Shown: positions 52,250 through 61,744 of the stretch, one piece after another
Layout of the letters: every line of letters starts with the position of its first letter
Position numbering within the stretch: position 1 is the stretch's first letter
Assembly: GCA_028532765.1 (NCBI GenBank)
Contig: JAQQAR010000026.1
Span: 38,971-102,970 of the forward strand
Direction: 5' to 3'
DNA: 64,000 bases
DNA from: Sphaerochaetaceae bacterium
GTDB lineage: Bacteria; Spirochaetota; Spirochaetia; Sphaerochaetales; Sphaerochaetaceae
The notes under the pieces: generated by a model
What the model was told of the DNA's origin: nothing
The model's database searches: none
Seen by the model: the letters and a program-made list of their open reading frames with translations, nothing else
Program-made: the position numbers and the translations under genes

Positions 52250-53348
52250 ATTTCTTAGTCCCAATGATACTGGGGAAACAAATTCGCATCAGTATGGTAT
52301 ACATATCTCGATGGAAGCTATCCCGATACTTTTTGATACGCCGAGCGTAAGAGGCCATAACAGGGAAAGATCCGTTGTTATAAAATGGCAAGATGATTTT
52401 GAAACGACCAGTAGGTTTAAATACTATGGGGAACGGACAAGGAATGAACATCGTATAACAAGATTCGGGCAAGGATTCCCTTTTTTGCATCCAGAGCACA
52501 CGGGGGACTTGTTTGTATTATGCAAGCATTCGGACGATTTTTATGAAGGGTTTGTGTTTTCTACTGAAGAGGAGATTGATACTTTTCTTGGTTCATATGG
52601 GATGAGCCCTACTGATGTGGGGAAACTTATAACAAATGTCCCAACATTAGATTTAAATATTGCACAGAGCATCGATCAGTTTATTGAAGGGTTAACAGAT
52701 GAATTCCCTTCGTCCAATATAATGTCTGAAGCTACCCGTAGGATTTTGGAGTCTTTCCAGAGTAATCCTATGATTGATCCAGATGAGCTCATAGTTGCTT
52801 ATACACAGCTAGAATACAAGATTTTTCAAAGACTTGAGCAAGTCAGATATAGTAGTTTTTTAAACCGAGGGTTTTCTAGTGTTGATGAATTTGTGGAGGC
52901 TGCAAACACAGTATTGAATCGTAGAAAGAGTAGGGCAGGCAGATCGTTGGAGAAACATCTATCAGCCATATTTACGTCGCACAAATTGGAGTTTGAGGAA
53001 CAGGTAAAGACTGAAGGCAACAAGCGTCCAGATTTTATATTTCCTGATGCAGCCTCATACCATGATTTTTCATTCCCTGCTTCCAATCTGGTTTCACTTG
53101 CCTCAAAAACCACATGCAAGGATCGCTGGAGGCAGATCCTCAACGAAGCAAATCGCATAGATACAAAACATTTATTTACATTGCAACAGAGTATCTCAAG
53201 CCAGCAGATTGCAGAGATGGTTGAGGAACATGTTACACTCATTGTTCCTTCTGCCCATATCAAAACATTTGCTCCCTTAGTAAGAGACAAGATATGGACA
53301 CTATCGAATTTCATTTCATTCATCAAGGAAAAGCAAGGGATTGTATGA
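52182..53348 (+). CDS. EcoRII-like type II restriction endonuclease
   Basis: 388 residues. The C-terminal third carries [31 protein letters not shown] and LFTLQQSIS, matching the EcoRII catalytic PD-(D/E)XK domain; the N-terminal part fits the effector-binding domain. The enzyme would cut unmethylated DNA at sites protected by the paired methyltransferase. It overlaps that gene by 68 bp, and the ATG at 52182 has GGGAG 8 nt ahead. Specificity is inferred from family. Confidence 0.88.
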   Translation: MENQWLVSKAIQSVGESQLAFCKFLSPNDTGETNSHQYGIHISMEAIPILFDTPSVRGHNRERSVVIKWQDDFETTSRFKYYGERTRNEHRITRFGQGFPFLHPEHTGDLFVLCKHSDDFYEGFVFSTEEEIDTFLGSYGMSPTDVGKLITNVPTLDLNIAQSIDQFIEGLTDEFPSSNIMSEATRRILESFQSNPMIDPDELIVAYTQLEYKIFQRLEQVRYSSFLNRGFSSVDEFVEAANTVLNRRKSRAGRSLEKHLSAIFTSHKLEFEEQVKTEGNKRPDFIFPDAASYHDFSFPASNLVSLASKTTCKDRWRQILNEANRIDTKHLFTLQQSISSQQIAEMVEEHVTLIVPSAHIKTFAPLVRDKIWTLSNFISFIKEKQGIV

Positions 53349-53484
53349 TCCGTTTTGCTTGTAGTATTTGATTATCCTAGGAGCATAAATTTTTTTCAAA
53401 ATTTCATCTAGATTCAGGATACCTTACAATTAATCTATCTTTTGCCAGCTTCTTGATGTTTCCCCTTGTTCCTTCATTTGAATG

Positions 53485-54294
53485 TTATATGCAGCATCTA
53501 ATAAATTGTTTCCCATATTCATTTACACTCAAGAGGCTTTTGGTAGATGAAAGTATGATGTTCTTGTCCGGGAAAATTGATTTAATCGTATTTAGTATGT
53601 TTTGGAGGCTTTCTGATTGCTCTAGGTCATGATAAATTTGAGTATCCTTGTCTTTATCTTTTGTTCTTTGATGGGTTAATAAATCAATAATACCTAATTT
53701 ATCTAATCTTACTAAACTTGTAGATATCTGGAAAATATCATACCCAGGAATTGTGATTCCCGTAAACCATTCCGGTATAGCATTTACAAAATATGTGCCA
53801 TCATCAACACATGAGATTTTTGAATTAATAATTCGAATATATTCAGTTCTAATAGAAATTTGTTTCATAAGTCTGGCATCAAGTGGATCCATCCGTTTTA
53901 TTATTTCTACAAAAGAAGGGTGAGCATCTTTTGTTTTTGCAGAATCCATTGAAGAGGCCAAAAGATTTACGTACATCTCTCGCAGGTCTTGCTCATCATA
54001 TGTATATTTCAGAGCCTCAAGGGTCGGACCAGCAATTGATATTTTTGGTTCACAGATATTATCTGCAGGAACTTGCTCCATGCGCTGTCTCAAATCCTTC
54101 TCAAAACACTCCAACTTATATCTATAATAAATATTTGCTCTCTTAACTGGATACAATACAACGTTATTGAACAGACCTACCATTGTAGAGATAGCCCCAT
54201 CTGTTTCAGAAACCGTCTGAGGAAGGACCTCTTTTGCTGTCTTCACTATCTCGCTTACATCTTTGGGGGATATTGATAAATTGGGGTTGTCCAT
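53485..54294 (-). CDS. Abi-alpha (DUF4393) family protein
   Basis: 269 residues. SETDGAISTMVGLFNNVVLYPV...YRYKLECFEKDL and PTLEALKYTYDEQDLREMYVNLLASSMD are characteristic of the Abi_alpha/DUF4393 family, linked to abortive infection. No catalytic motif is visible. AAAGGAAAG precedes the ATG. It follows a small gene by 12 bp and shares its promoter. Convergent with the restriction gene; 53349-53484 shows nothing else. Confidence 0.75.
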   Translation of the reverse strand: MDNPNLSISPKDVSEIVKTAKEVLPQTVSETDGAISTMVGLFNNVVLYPVKRANIYYRYKLECFEKDLRQRMEQVPADNICEPKISIAGPTLEALKYTYDEQDLREMYVNLLASSMDSAKTKDAHPSFVEIIKRMDPLDARLMKQISIRTEYIRIINSKISCVDDGTYFVNAIPEWFTGITIPGYDIFQISTSLVRLDKLGIIDLLTHQRTKDKDKDTQIYHDLEQSESLQNILNTIKSIFPDKNIILSSTKSLLSVNEYGKQFIRCCI

Positions 54295-54306
54295 TTTACT
54301 TTCCTT

Positions 54307-54594
54307 TTATCTAAGTACCAGTCTTGTATCAAGGCTTGGTTCAGCTTCCCGAAATAGTGGTACATCCTTGAAGAAATTGTTCTCCAAATCGATATCCGTG
54401 GAATATCGAGTAAGCTTGGATGTCTTAGTGATAGCCTCTTCAACTAATCCAAGTTCCAGAGCTTCCGTCGAAAACATTTTGCAAGCTCGAAGGCATGCGA
54501 GTATACGTTCCGTTGAAACACCAGGCACATTGCTCAAGCCCAGATTTTCAAAGACCTGTTGATCCAATTCAATTGATTCAATTTTTATTTTCAT
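54307..54594 (-). CDS. Small partner of the Abi-alpha protein, unknown
   Basis: 95 residues, no recognised domain, acidic with a helical middle (ACLRACKMFSTEALELGLVEEAI). First gene of the two-gene operon, behind a good promoter. It may be an antitoxin or regulator for the Abi protein; that is inferred from gene order only. Confidence 0.65.
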   Translation of the reverse strand: MKIKIESIELDQQVFENLGLSNVPGVSTERILACLRACKMFSTEALELGLVEEAITKTSKLTRYSTDIDLENNFFKDVPLFREAEPSLDTRLVLR

Positions 54595-54600
54595 TATTTA

Positions 54601-54644
54601 GTCCCTATTGGTACGATTATATCACCCTTGGGACGATAATACAA
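54601..54644 (-). promoter_or_regulatory. Promoter and possible operator of the Abi-alpha operon
   Basis: On the minus strand TTGTAT (54639-54644), exactly 17 bp, TATAAT (54616-54621). GTCCC and GGGAC form an inverted repeat (54601-54634) that spans the -10, a likely repressor site. Confidence 0.6.
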
Positions 54645-54650
54645 TTTTTT

Positions 54651-55781
54651 CTATCCTACCACCTTTCCCAATTCCTCTTGCACCTTGGCAACTACCTCCA
54701 TATCACTGGCGGTCAGATGCAGATATAGCTCAGTCATGTCCTCGCTTTCGTGACCAACTATTGCCCGGGTCACCTCTCCCTGGATACCTGATGCAATCAG
54801 GCGTGTGTTGAAGAAATGGCGCCAACTATGGAAGCATAGCCGTTTACGTTTGTAATCTATGCCTAGATCTTTCATTCGGAAATAAAGGTTATCCAATAGA
54901 TGATCAGGGTTGACCGGATGCTCCCCTCCATCAAGACTGAAGATGAATCCTCGTTTAGGTGCATAGAAGAGCAATGCACTCCTGAGAGCAGGCGGGATTG
55001 GGACATGTCGTGGTTTGTCCGCCTTCGTGGATTTAACTCCAACTGTTACATCAAAAGAATGTCGAACGAGGATATGGTCGCCTTTTATGTCCCCCGACTT
55101 GAGTGCTCTTATCTCACCTTCACGCATTCCTGTCATAGCTGCCGTATATGACCCCAACCAAGCCAGAGGAGATCTCCATGCCTCTCTGTCATTCAGAATC
55201 AAGCGGGCTTCGTCTAGAGTAAAGCAACCGCGTCTTTTATAATTGTCAGCTAGCTTATGGACGCTGTTTGCGGGATTTGTACTCAACAATCCTTGCTGTA
55301 CAGCTACATCTAGCATTTCGCGCAACATTCGCAACATCTTATTCGCTGTGCTGTTTGCTAAGGGAGGGTATTTCTTATCCTTAATGATCCTTACCTTGAT
55401 CATACTCAGAAGCCAGCGATTAACCATGTCCGGCGTGATGTCCGTGAGAAGGTAATCTCCGAAAGTCGGTAGAATATTTTTTCCCATGCTATGACGATTA
55501 TTGCGGCAAAGGGTCTGAGAAAATTTATAACCCCTCAGTATCTTATCAGTTACAATAGGGCATTTGCCCCAGATCCAGAAAGGCTCGGCGAACTCCCTAA
55601 AAGTCAATTTTTCTTTCCGACTAGGGATAAGGGCCCCTTGTTGAGCTAGCAATAGACAATATGCATATGCAGCGCTTTTCTTGTTAAGTCCTGTACTATA
55701 TTTTCGACGTTTCCCATTTTCGTCGTATGTATAGTACTGCCAAATTCCATTTAATCTTGTCAGTGTGAATGTTCCTTTCAT
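54651..55781 (-). CDS. int: Prophage tyrosine integrase
   Basis: 376 residues. N-terminal arm-binding region (TFTLTRLNGIWQYYTYDENG), core-binding SAM-like domain (about 80-170), and the catalytic domain with TGMREGEIRALK (Arg), CFHSWRHFFNTRL (His-x-x-Arg), VGHESEDMTELYLH (second His and nucleophilic Tyr). It recombines the tRNA-Leu attachment sites. The ATG at 55781 is taken since AAAGGG lies just ahead; one at 55796 is possible, and the open frame reaches into the tRNA. Confidence 0.92.
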   Translation of the reverse strand: MKGTFTLTRLNGIWQYYTYDENGKRRKYSTGLNKKSAAYAYCLLLAQQGALIPSRKEKLTFREFAEPFWIWGKCPIVTDKILRGYKFSQTLCRNNRHSMGKNILPTFGDYLLTDITPDMVNRWLLSMIKVRIIKDKKYPPLANSTANKMLRMLREMLDVAVQQGLLSTNPANSVHKLADNYKRRGCFTLDEARLILNDREAWRSPLAWLGSYTAAMTGMREGEIRALKSGDIKGDHILVRHSFDVTVGVKSTKADKPRHVPIPPALRSALLFYAPKRGFIFSLDGGEHPVNPDHLLDNLYFRMKDLGIDYKRKRLCFHSWRHFFNTRLIASGIQGEVTRAIVGHESEDMTELYLHLTASDMEVVAKVQEELGKVVG

Positions 55782-55800
55782 TTTCCCTTTCTCCATAAGA

Positions 55801-55820
55801 TGAGTAGACTTTTGAGTAGA
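55801..55820. repeat. Right-end TGAGTAGA pair (integrase arm sites)
   Basis: TGAGTAGA at 55801 and 55813, 12 bp apart, matching the pair at 8181/8193 at the other prophage end. Lies between the integrase start and the attachment repeat. Confidence 0.55.
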
Positions 55821-55900
55821 CTCATTCATAAATTCCAGAGGAAGGATAAAAAAGAAAAACCCTTCCCTGCCTAATTTCTTAAACAGAAAAGGGTTATTGA

Positions 55901-55957
55901 GTGCGGTAGACTGGACTTGAACCAGCACAAGATTTCTCCCACTAGCACCTCAAGCTA
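55901..55957. repeat. Right attachment repeat (within tRNA-Leu)
   Basis: 57 bp identical to 8008-8064. This copy is part of the complete tRNA gene, so the phage supplied the 3' half and restored the tRNA on integration. Confidence 0.92.
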
Positions 55958-55986
55958 GCGTGTCTACCAAATTCCACCACTACCGC
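55902..55986 (-). tRNA. tRNA-Leu (anticodon GAG)
   Basis: 85 nt. Acceptor GCGGTAG pairs with CTACCGC, discriminator A; anticodon loop TTGAGGT between CTAGC and GCTAG; long variable arm as expected for Leu; T loop TTCAAGT. CCA is not encoded. Serves as the phage attachment gene. Confidence 0.95.
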
Positions 55987-56083
55987 ATTCTTGAAGTATT
56001 GTTCGCTCTTGAAGTGAACGTGCCAACAATACAACAAGGGCGGGGAGCTCGTCAAGCCCTCTTTTGAAATTTGAGTGCAACAT

Positions 56084-57865
56084 TTACGAGAGCAGTCTTT
56101 CCGCCTGGTCCAAAAGGGATGAGAAGGTGGAAAGAGCATCCTTTACCGGCTCTTCCTTCTGCATATCGACACCAGCTTTCCGTAGTGATTCGATGGGGTA
56201 GAGGCTGCCTCCACTACGAAGGAATTCGAGGTACGACTGCCTGTCTTGCTCTGTCCCATTGAGCACTTTCTTACTGAGGGCGATGGAAGCACTTAATCCT
56301 GTCGCATACTTGTAGACATAGAACGGACTGTAGAAGTGTGGTATTCTCAATCCTTCCAGGTCGCTCTCCTCTGCAAAAGATACTGCGTCCCCGAAGTACA
56401 GCTCCAGCAGCATGCGGTACTCGCTTCTCAGTAACTCCAGGGTGATCGGTACGCCAGCTTCGGCTTCCCTGTGGATGATCATCTCATACTCGGCAAACAT
56501 CGTCTGCCTGAAGAGTGTAGCCACAATGTCATCAATCTGTTTTCCGATGATATAGGCTTTCATCCGATCATCAGTTGCATGGTCGATCAAATATTTGGCC
56601 AGTAGTTGCTCATTGAAGGTCGAGGCGACCTCAGCCTCGAAAATGGTATAGTCATAGTGGAAATAGGGATTATTCTTTGCACTGTAATAGCTATGCATTG
56701 AGTGTCCGCCTTCATGGGCTACCGTAAAGACATCACGTAGCACGTCCTCCTTGTAGTTAAGGAGAATATAGGGCTTGCTGGTAAATGTACCGCTGCTGAA
56801 TGCACCGCTTCGTTTGCCTTTGTTCTCATAGCGGTCTACCCATCTGTCCTTTGTCAGCCCATCAGTGATGGTCTGTACATACTCACTGCCAAGCGGTGCA
56901 AGTGCTGACCCAATCATGGAGACTGCCTCTTCATAAGGGGTTTCACTGGTTACTCCCTTTATCAGGGGAACATAGACATCCCAATGGGAGAGTTTCTCCA
57001 AGCCAAGGAGATTCGCTCTCATCCTGTAGTAACGATGAAGGGTAGGGAGTGCATCGTGGACAGCCTTGATCAGGTTGTCATATACGGATACCGGAACATT
57101 GTCCGGGAAGAGTGCCATCTCCCTGCAACTCTCATATCCTCTTGCCTTGGCCCGGAAGATGTCCTGCTTTACCTGTCCCTCGTAGAGCCTTGCAATGGCA
57201 TGCTTGCTCTTTTCATACACCGCATAGAACTGTCTGTAAGCCCGTTCCCTCACTGCTCTATCCTCTTGCATGAGGAACGAGCTCAAGGAGCTCTGGGTGA
57301 GGGGTTTCCCATCGATCTCACCAAAGTCAAAATCAACATTGGTTAGGTCGCTGAACGTGGACCGTGGTGTGGAAGCAACTTCGCTTTGCAGAGCGAGGAG
57401 ACGCTCCTCCCCCTCACTCAGCACATGGGGTTTGAACCGTCTTGCTTTCTCAATATAGACACGGTAGGGAGCAAAGTCCTTATCACTCAGGTATCCATCA
57501 ATAATCTCATCTGCAATACCGAGCAGTTCAGGGTCAAAGAATGCCATGGCAGCTGAGAGTTGACTCAGAAGACTGGCCGATAGGCTGTATCGTTTGACAT
57601 TGGTGTTATCAGAGGCATCGGATGCATACCCCAGGAAAGCCCAGTTATAAATTCGTTCCAGAAGAATACCGGTTTCTTCGTACCATCTCATGGTAGCCAG
57701 GAATGAATCCTTTCCTTTCTCAAGGGAGCCCTTCAAACCAGGAGCCTCAGCGATACGTTGTTTCATCGCTTCCGTTGCTGCTTCCCAGTCTGCAGCATCT
57801 GCAAAGAGGCTGGTAAGGTCCCAGGTATCCTGCTCAAGTTGATCTGCTCGTGTCTGTATACTCAT
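56084..57865 (-). CDS. pepF: Oligoendopeptidase F (M3 family)
   Basis: 593 residues, normal for PepF. The zinc motif HEGGHSMHSYYS (HExxH) lies at about residue 380, followed by the helix with FEAEVASTFNEQLL, which gives the third ligand Glu. Cytoplasmic peptidase that trims short peptides. Its ATG overlaps the stop of the NTP pyrophosphatase gene (ATGA). Last gene of the minus-strand run. Confidence 0.95.
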   Translation of the reverse strand: MSIQTRADQLEQDTWDLTSLFADAADWEAATEAMKQRIAEAPGLKGSLEKGKDSFLATMRWYEETGILLERIYNWAFLGYASDASDNTNVKRYSLSASLLSQLSAAMAFFDPELLGIADEIIDGYLSDKDFAPYRVYIEKARRFKPHVLSEGEERLLALQSEVASTPRSTFSDLTNVDFDFGEIDGKPLTQSSLSSFLMQEDRAVRERAYRQFYAVYEKSKHAIARLYEGQVKQDIFRAKARGYESCREMALFPDNVPVSVYDNLIKAVHDALPTLHRYYRMRANLLGLEKLSHWDVYVPLIKGVTSETPYEEAVSMIGSALAPLGSEYVQTITDGLTKDRWVDRYENKGKRSGAFSSGTFTSKPYILLNYKEDVLRDVFTVAHEGGHSMHSYYSAKNNPYFHYDYTIFEAEVASTFNEQLLAKYLIDHATDDRMKAYIIGKQIDDIVATLFRQTMFAEYEMIIHREAEAGVPITLELLRSEYRMLLELYFGDAVSFAEESDLEGLRIPHFYSPFYVYKYATGLSASIALSKKVLNGTEQDRQSYLEFLRSGGSLYPIESLRKAGVDMQKEEPVKDALSTFSSLLDQAERLLS

Positions 57866-58467
57866 GAAATTTCTCCTAACAAGGTAATCAAGTGACGGGT
57901 AGCTCTCCCACGGTGGCTATAGCGGTCTTTCTCTTCCTCAGAAAGTTCTGCCATGGTTCTTCCTGCTTCCTTCACGATGAAAACGGGATCATAACCAAAC
58001 CCGCCCATCCCATAGCTCTCTCTGGCAATGAACCCATCTACAGCCTCACAGAAGGTGAACTCTCTTCTCCCCCCCAGCACGAATGCCAAGGCACATACAA
58101 ATTGTGCACTCCGCTCCTCTTTTTTTTCCAGGTGAGCAAGATTTTTCAAGAGGAACACGTTCCTCTCTTCACTTTCCAGCATTCTCCCGAATGTCTCAAG
58201 GCCGTATCGGGCGGTTCTTACCCCCGGCTTGCCATCGAGTGCGTCAACGCAGAGGCCTGAATCATCTGCCAGGATCTTGTACCCTTCAGGTGCTTGGGAG
58301 GCCAGTGCCCTAGCCTTTCCCAGTGCATTCTCACTGAATGTTTCCGACTCTTCCTCGAAGTCAAAATCGATACCCAGCTCTTTTGGGAGCATGATGGTAT
58401 GTCCGGTTAGGATTCTGGAAAATTCCTCTTTCTTATGCTCATTGTTTGATGCCAACAATATATTCAT
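57862..58467 (-). CDS. rdgB: Non-canonical purine NTP pyrophosphatase (RdgB/HAM1)
   Basis: 201 residues. The start ILLASNNEHKKEEFSRIL, the middle ADDSGLCVDALDGKPGVRTARYG and the end GGFGYDPVFI...YSHRGRA are RdgB/HAM1 signatures. It hydrolyses dITP/XTP to keep them out of DNA. AAGGACC is just before the ATG at 58467, which lies inside the preceding gene. Confidence 0.95.
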   Translation of the reverse strand: MNILLASNNEHKKEEFSRILTGHTIMLPKELGIDFDFEEESETFSENALGKARALASQAPEGYKILADDSGLCVDALDGKPGVRTARYGLETFGRMLESEERNVFLLKNLAHLEKKEERSAQFVCALAFVLGGRREFTFCEAVDGFIARESYGMGGFGYDPVFIVKEAGRTMAELSEEEKDRYSHRGRATRHLITLLGEIS

Positions 58468-59473
58468 GGTCCTTAAGATACTCAATGTCAGATTGTTCGT
58501 CCATATATTGGGAGAGAACACGCTTCATATAGTGTACTGAACTGTCGATGGTTCCCTTGGGAATATGCAATAATTCTCCTACTTGATGGTGACTCAAGCG
58601 AAACTCCATCTTCCTTATCTGGTTCACTTTTGTCTTGTATACGCCAATGGTCCAGCATCGTAACGCTTCCAGTCGTTCAAGAGTCTTTGCATCAGTCTCT
58701 GTTTGAAGACTATTCTCAATCTCAAGCAATCTTCTGAAGTGTCGGTTGCTTGTAGAGGTGAACGCTTCTTTGCATCGTTGCTTCTCTTCAAGCATGAGGT
58801 TTGCTGTGTTGAGATACCGGCAGAGGAGACGTGAATCAACTTCAAGAATATCTGCGAGCTTCTCAAGCAAATGTTGGTTGGCAAGCCCTGGAGAGAGGGT
58901 AAGCACGATAAGAAATCGTTTTCTGTTCACGGGTGTCGAGATCTCTCTCTTAAGCTGTAGGAGACGTTCATCAAGCACCTCTTGGCTAGCCTTGCGTTCA
59001 TAGAGAAGACGATTGAAAAGTTCAGGGAGTGAGTCCATCTGTGAGACCAGAAGGTCTTTGAATGTGGTATAGGATGCAGTCTCTGCGGTCATCTCTGGCT
59101 CACTCCAGAGTTGAGCATTGGTGAATGGCTCGATTTCGCAGATAAGTCTGTCCCTGATGGAATTCGCTTGTTTCTGGGAGATGAAATATTTGGTTCGTTT
59201 ACGTACTACCTGGGAGAGGTACCCTATGTAGGATAATCTGCCAATCCTATATGAAGTAAGATAGTAATCAATGGTTTTATAACAGTACAAGAGAAAGTCA
59301 CTGAGATCTTCTTCCTCAAGTAAATGCAGATAATAGGGGAGGGAGTAGAGAATTTGCTGTGTCTTGTTGTGCACTGTATGATAGAGCGTAGTATTGGACC
59401 GATCTTTCTGGTAACAAACCACCTGATCAGTCAATTTCTTGCTCTCCTTGGCAGAGATGGGTAGCCATTGCAT
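58439..59473 (-). CDS. Unknown protein with sigma-region-4-like C-terminus
   Basis: 344 residues, helical, rich in Leu, Arg and Lys. The last 60 residues (EFRLSHHQVGELLHIPKGTIDSSVHYMKRVLSQYM) look like sigma region 4 or another helix-turn-helix. The N-terminal part (YYLHLLEEEDLSDFLLYCYKTIDYYLTSYRIGRLSYIGYL) could resemble sigma region 2. It may be a divergent sigma factor or a regulator; I would not name it. GGAGGCACCC precedes the ATG. It overlaps rdgB by 29 bp. Confidence 0.65.
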   Translation of the reverse strand: MQWLPISAKESKKLTDQVVCYQKDRSNTTLYHTVHNKTQQILYSLPYYLHLLEEEDLSDFLLYCYKTIDYYLTSYRIGRLSYIGYLSQVVRKRTKYFISQKQANSIRDRLICEIEPFTNAQLWSEPEMTAETASYTTFKDLLVSQMDSLPELFNRLLYERKASQEVLDERLLQLKREISTPVNRKRFLIVLTLSPGLANQHLLEKLADILEVDSRLLCRYLNTANLMLEEKQRCKEAFTSTSNRHFRRLLEIENSLQTETDAKTLERLEALRCWTIGVYKTKVNQIRKMEFRLSHHQVGELLHIPKGTIDSSVHYMKRVLSQYMDEQSDIEYLKDHEYIVGIKQ

Positions 59474-59524
59474 GGGTGCCTCCTTGTGGGATGATGCACA
59501 TACCCATGCAATGTGTATGCCAAG

Positions 59525-60511
59525 TTATGCTTTTAGCATTTTTTCAACAGCTTCGAGAAGTAGTTTCCTGGTTTCCTTTATCGGTTTGTTGACCGTGGCA
59601 CCAGCTGCCTTCTTGTGTCCACCACCTCCAAAGCTTTCTGCCAAGGCCCCCACATTGATGCTGCTCTGGTGTGAGGAACGGAATCCTACCTCGGTTCTTT
59701 CACCCTCCAGCTCCTTGAAGAAGAGTACTACCTCAACTCCCTGTACTGAGAGCAACATGGTGTAAAGAGAATCGCTTGGTTTGTCTGTGGTGATGAACTG
59801 CTTGCTGTCCTCAAGACAACTCGAGGAGATCATCACCTTTCCATCGAACAAGCTTTCACTTCGATCAATAAGCTTTCCCAGGTACTTGATATACCCGAAG
59901 CTCTTCCCACCAGTCATACGGTCATTCATGACATTGGGGGAAACCCCTAGGTCGACAAGCTCGGCCGCAAGGCGGAGCGTCTCTCCACGATATGCATTGA
60001 TGAAGCGGAAGAATCCTGAATCGGTGGCAAACCCAAAGAATAAGTGTTCGGCTATCTCTTGTGAAATTTCAACATCCAGTGCTTTGTAGAGTTGCATGAT
60101 GATCAAGGTGGTGGATACCGAACGGGGAACAATATAGCGATAAGTGCCAAACTGCTCACCACTACTGTGGTGGTCGAACACCACTGTGGTAAGTCCCTCG
60201 ATCTCCTCTGCAAGGTGGCCGATACGCTCTGGTGAACTACAGTCCACCACCACAATCAGAGGATCCCTCTGTTTCAGCTCATCGTCGATATGATTCAGGA
60301 AATCAGAGCGAAGATGGGAAATCTCAGAGCGATCAAAGGGCCCAGCATTTGCCATATGGACGGTCTTCCCCATCTTCAGAAGCAGGGAGTTCATCGCCAT
60401 CTGGCTGCTCAGGCAGTCACCATCGGGACTGACATGCCCGATTACAACAAACTCCTCTCGATCTCTCAATAATGCAAGAATCTCTTCATCAATTGGGGGG
60501 TAGCTGAACAT
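59525..60511 (-). CDS. DHH/DHHA1 phosphoesterase (NrnA-like nanoRNase or c-di-NMP/pAp phosphatase)
   Basis: 328 residues. DHH-domain motifs: VIGHVSPDGDCLSSQ, VVVDCSSPERIG, VFDHHSSG and ATDSGFFRF; the DHHA1 domain ends in FGGGGHKKAAGAT. Such enzymes degrade very short RNAs, pAp or cyclic dinucleotide products. The ATG at 60511 has GGAG 6 nt ahead and follows the clpX stop by 1 nt; an upstream in-frame ATG at 60547 lies inside clpX. Confidence 0.88.
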   Translation of the reverse strand: MFSYPPIDEEILALLRDREEFVVIGHVSPDGDCLSSQMAMNSLLLKMGKTVHMANAGPFDRSEISHLRSDFLNHIDDELKQRDPLIVVVDCSSPERIGHLAEEIEGLTTVVFDHHSSGEQFGTYRYIVPRSVSTTLIIMQLYKALDVEISQEIAEHLFFGFATDSGFFRFINAYRGETLRLAAELVDLGVSPNVMNDRMTGGKSFGYIKYLGKLIDRSESLFDGKVMISSSCLEDSKQFITTDKPSDSLYTMLLSVQGVEVVLFFKELEGERTEVGFRSSHQSSINVGALAESFGGGGHKKAAGATVNKPIKETRKLLLEAVEKMLKA

Positions 60512-60512
60512 T

Positions 60513-61742
60513 TCACGCTCCACGGATAACCTCAGGTTGTTCTCCATTTATGACACATTCCCGACCGATGATTACCTGTTTCACCTGCTTGATGGAAGGA
60601 ATATCGTACATGATTCCCATCATCACATTCTCAACAATGGAGCGCAGTCCACGGGCACCGGTCTTCTGCTCAAAGGCTTTCTCTGCAACAGCTTCGACAG
60701 CATCACTCTTGAATACAAACTCAATACCATCCAGGCGGAATGAGGCTTCATACTGGCGAATGATGGAGTTCTTTGGTTCAAGGATGATTCGCATCAAGTC
60801 GTTCTTGGTAAGATTGTCCAATGCAACATGGATGGGAAGTCTTCCAATGAACTCAGGGATCAAGCCGAACTTCACCAAATCATCGGGAAGCAACTTGCTG
60901 TACAATGTATGCAAGTCCTTGTCCTGGGCATTGATGATGCTTGCGCCAAATCCCATTGCATGGGAAGAAACACGTTTCTCGATCACCTTGTCCAGCCCCA
61001 CAAATGCTCCACCACAGATGAAGAGGATATTCCTTGTATTGATCTTCAACATCTCCTGGTTTGGATGTTTGCGTCCACCCTGGGGAGGGACTGAGGCATC
61101 AGTACCTTCGATGATCTTCAGCAGAGCCTGCTGGACACCTTCACCACTGACATCACGTGTGATGGAAGGATTCTCTCCCTTCTTGGCAATCTTGTCGATC
61201 TCATCAATGAAGATGATTCCAAATTCAGCTGCCTTGATGTTGTCATTTGCATTCTGGATAAGCTTAAGCAGTATGTTCTCGACATCCTCACCAACATATC
61301 CTGCCTCGGTGAGCGTGGTGGCATCTGCAATAGCAAAGGGAACCTGAAGCTTCTTTGCAAGTGTGGAGGCTAGCAATGTCTTACCAGTACCGGTGGGTCC
61401 CACCATCAGGATATTTGACTTGTCAAGCTCGACGCCTTGCTCTGATATCTGTTTCTGATATTTAACGCGTTTGTAGTGGTTATACACTGCAACCGCGAGT
61501 ACCCGTTTTGCATCTTCCTGGCCAATTACGTATTCATCCATGTACTCCTTCAGTTCCTGAGGGGTAGGGATGTGTTCGGGAAGACCGACCACTTCCTCCT
61601 GGAAGCTTGGGTCTCCGGCAAGCATATCATTACAGACCTTGATGCACTCATCACAGATGGCAACACCCGGTCCGCTGATCAATCGCTTGACCTCATCTTG
61701 GCTTTTTCCGCAGAACGAGCAGACTTTTGCATTTCTTGCCAT
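60513..61742 (-). CDS. clpX: ATP-dependent Clp protease ATP-binding subunit ClpX
   Basis: 409 residues. N-terminal zinc finger [11 protein letters not shown]...CDECIKVC, Walker [12 protein letters not shown], Walker [12 protein letters not shown], and the GARGLRSI sensor 2. Hexameric unfoldase that feeds substrates to ClpP. AAGGAG precedes the ATG, which follows the clpP stop. Confidence 0.98.
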   Translation of the reverse strand: MARNAKVCSFCGKSQDEVKRLISGPGVAICDECIKVCNDMLAGDPSFQEEVVGLPEHIPTPQELKEYMDEYVIGQEDAKRVLAVAVYNHYKRVKYQKQISEQGVELDKSNILMVGPTGTGKTLLASTLAKKLQVPFAIADATTLTEAGYVGEDVENILLKLIQNANDNIKAAEFGIIFIDEIDKIAKKGENPSITRDVSGEGVQQALLKIIEGTDASVPPQGGRKHPNQEMLKINTRNILFICGGAFVGLDKVIEKRVSSHAMGFGASIINAQDKDLHTLYSKLLPDDLVKFGLIPEFIGRLPIHVALDNLTKNDLMRIILEPKNSIIRQYEASFRLDGIEFVFKSDAVEAVAEKAFEQKTGARGLRSIVENVMMGIMYDIPSIKQVKQVIIGRECVINGEQPEVIRGA

Positions 61743-61744
61743 TA

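Larger units (their letters stand above)
8008..55957. mobile_element. Podovirus-type prophage in tRNA-Leu(GAG)
   Basis: About 47.9 kb bounded by a 57-bp perfect direct repeat made of the 3' part of tRNA-Leu(GAG). It contains a repressor, early recombination and replication genes, terminase, portal, capsid, tail nozzle, ejection proteins, fibres, lysis genes and a tyrosine integrase next to the right repeat. The absence of tape measure, sheath and tail-tube genes, together with a head-tail connector portal and a tail nozzle, points to a short-tailed phage. No frameshift is obvious in structural genes, so it may be inducible. Confidence 0.93.

Noticed and set aside
56037..56065. AGGGC/GCCCT hairpin after pepF
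   Set aside because: The stem is only 5 bp with a large loop and a poor T-run; not enough for a terminator call.
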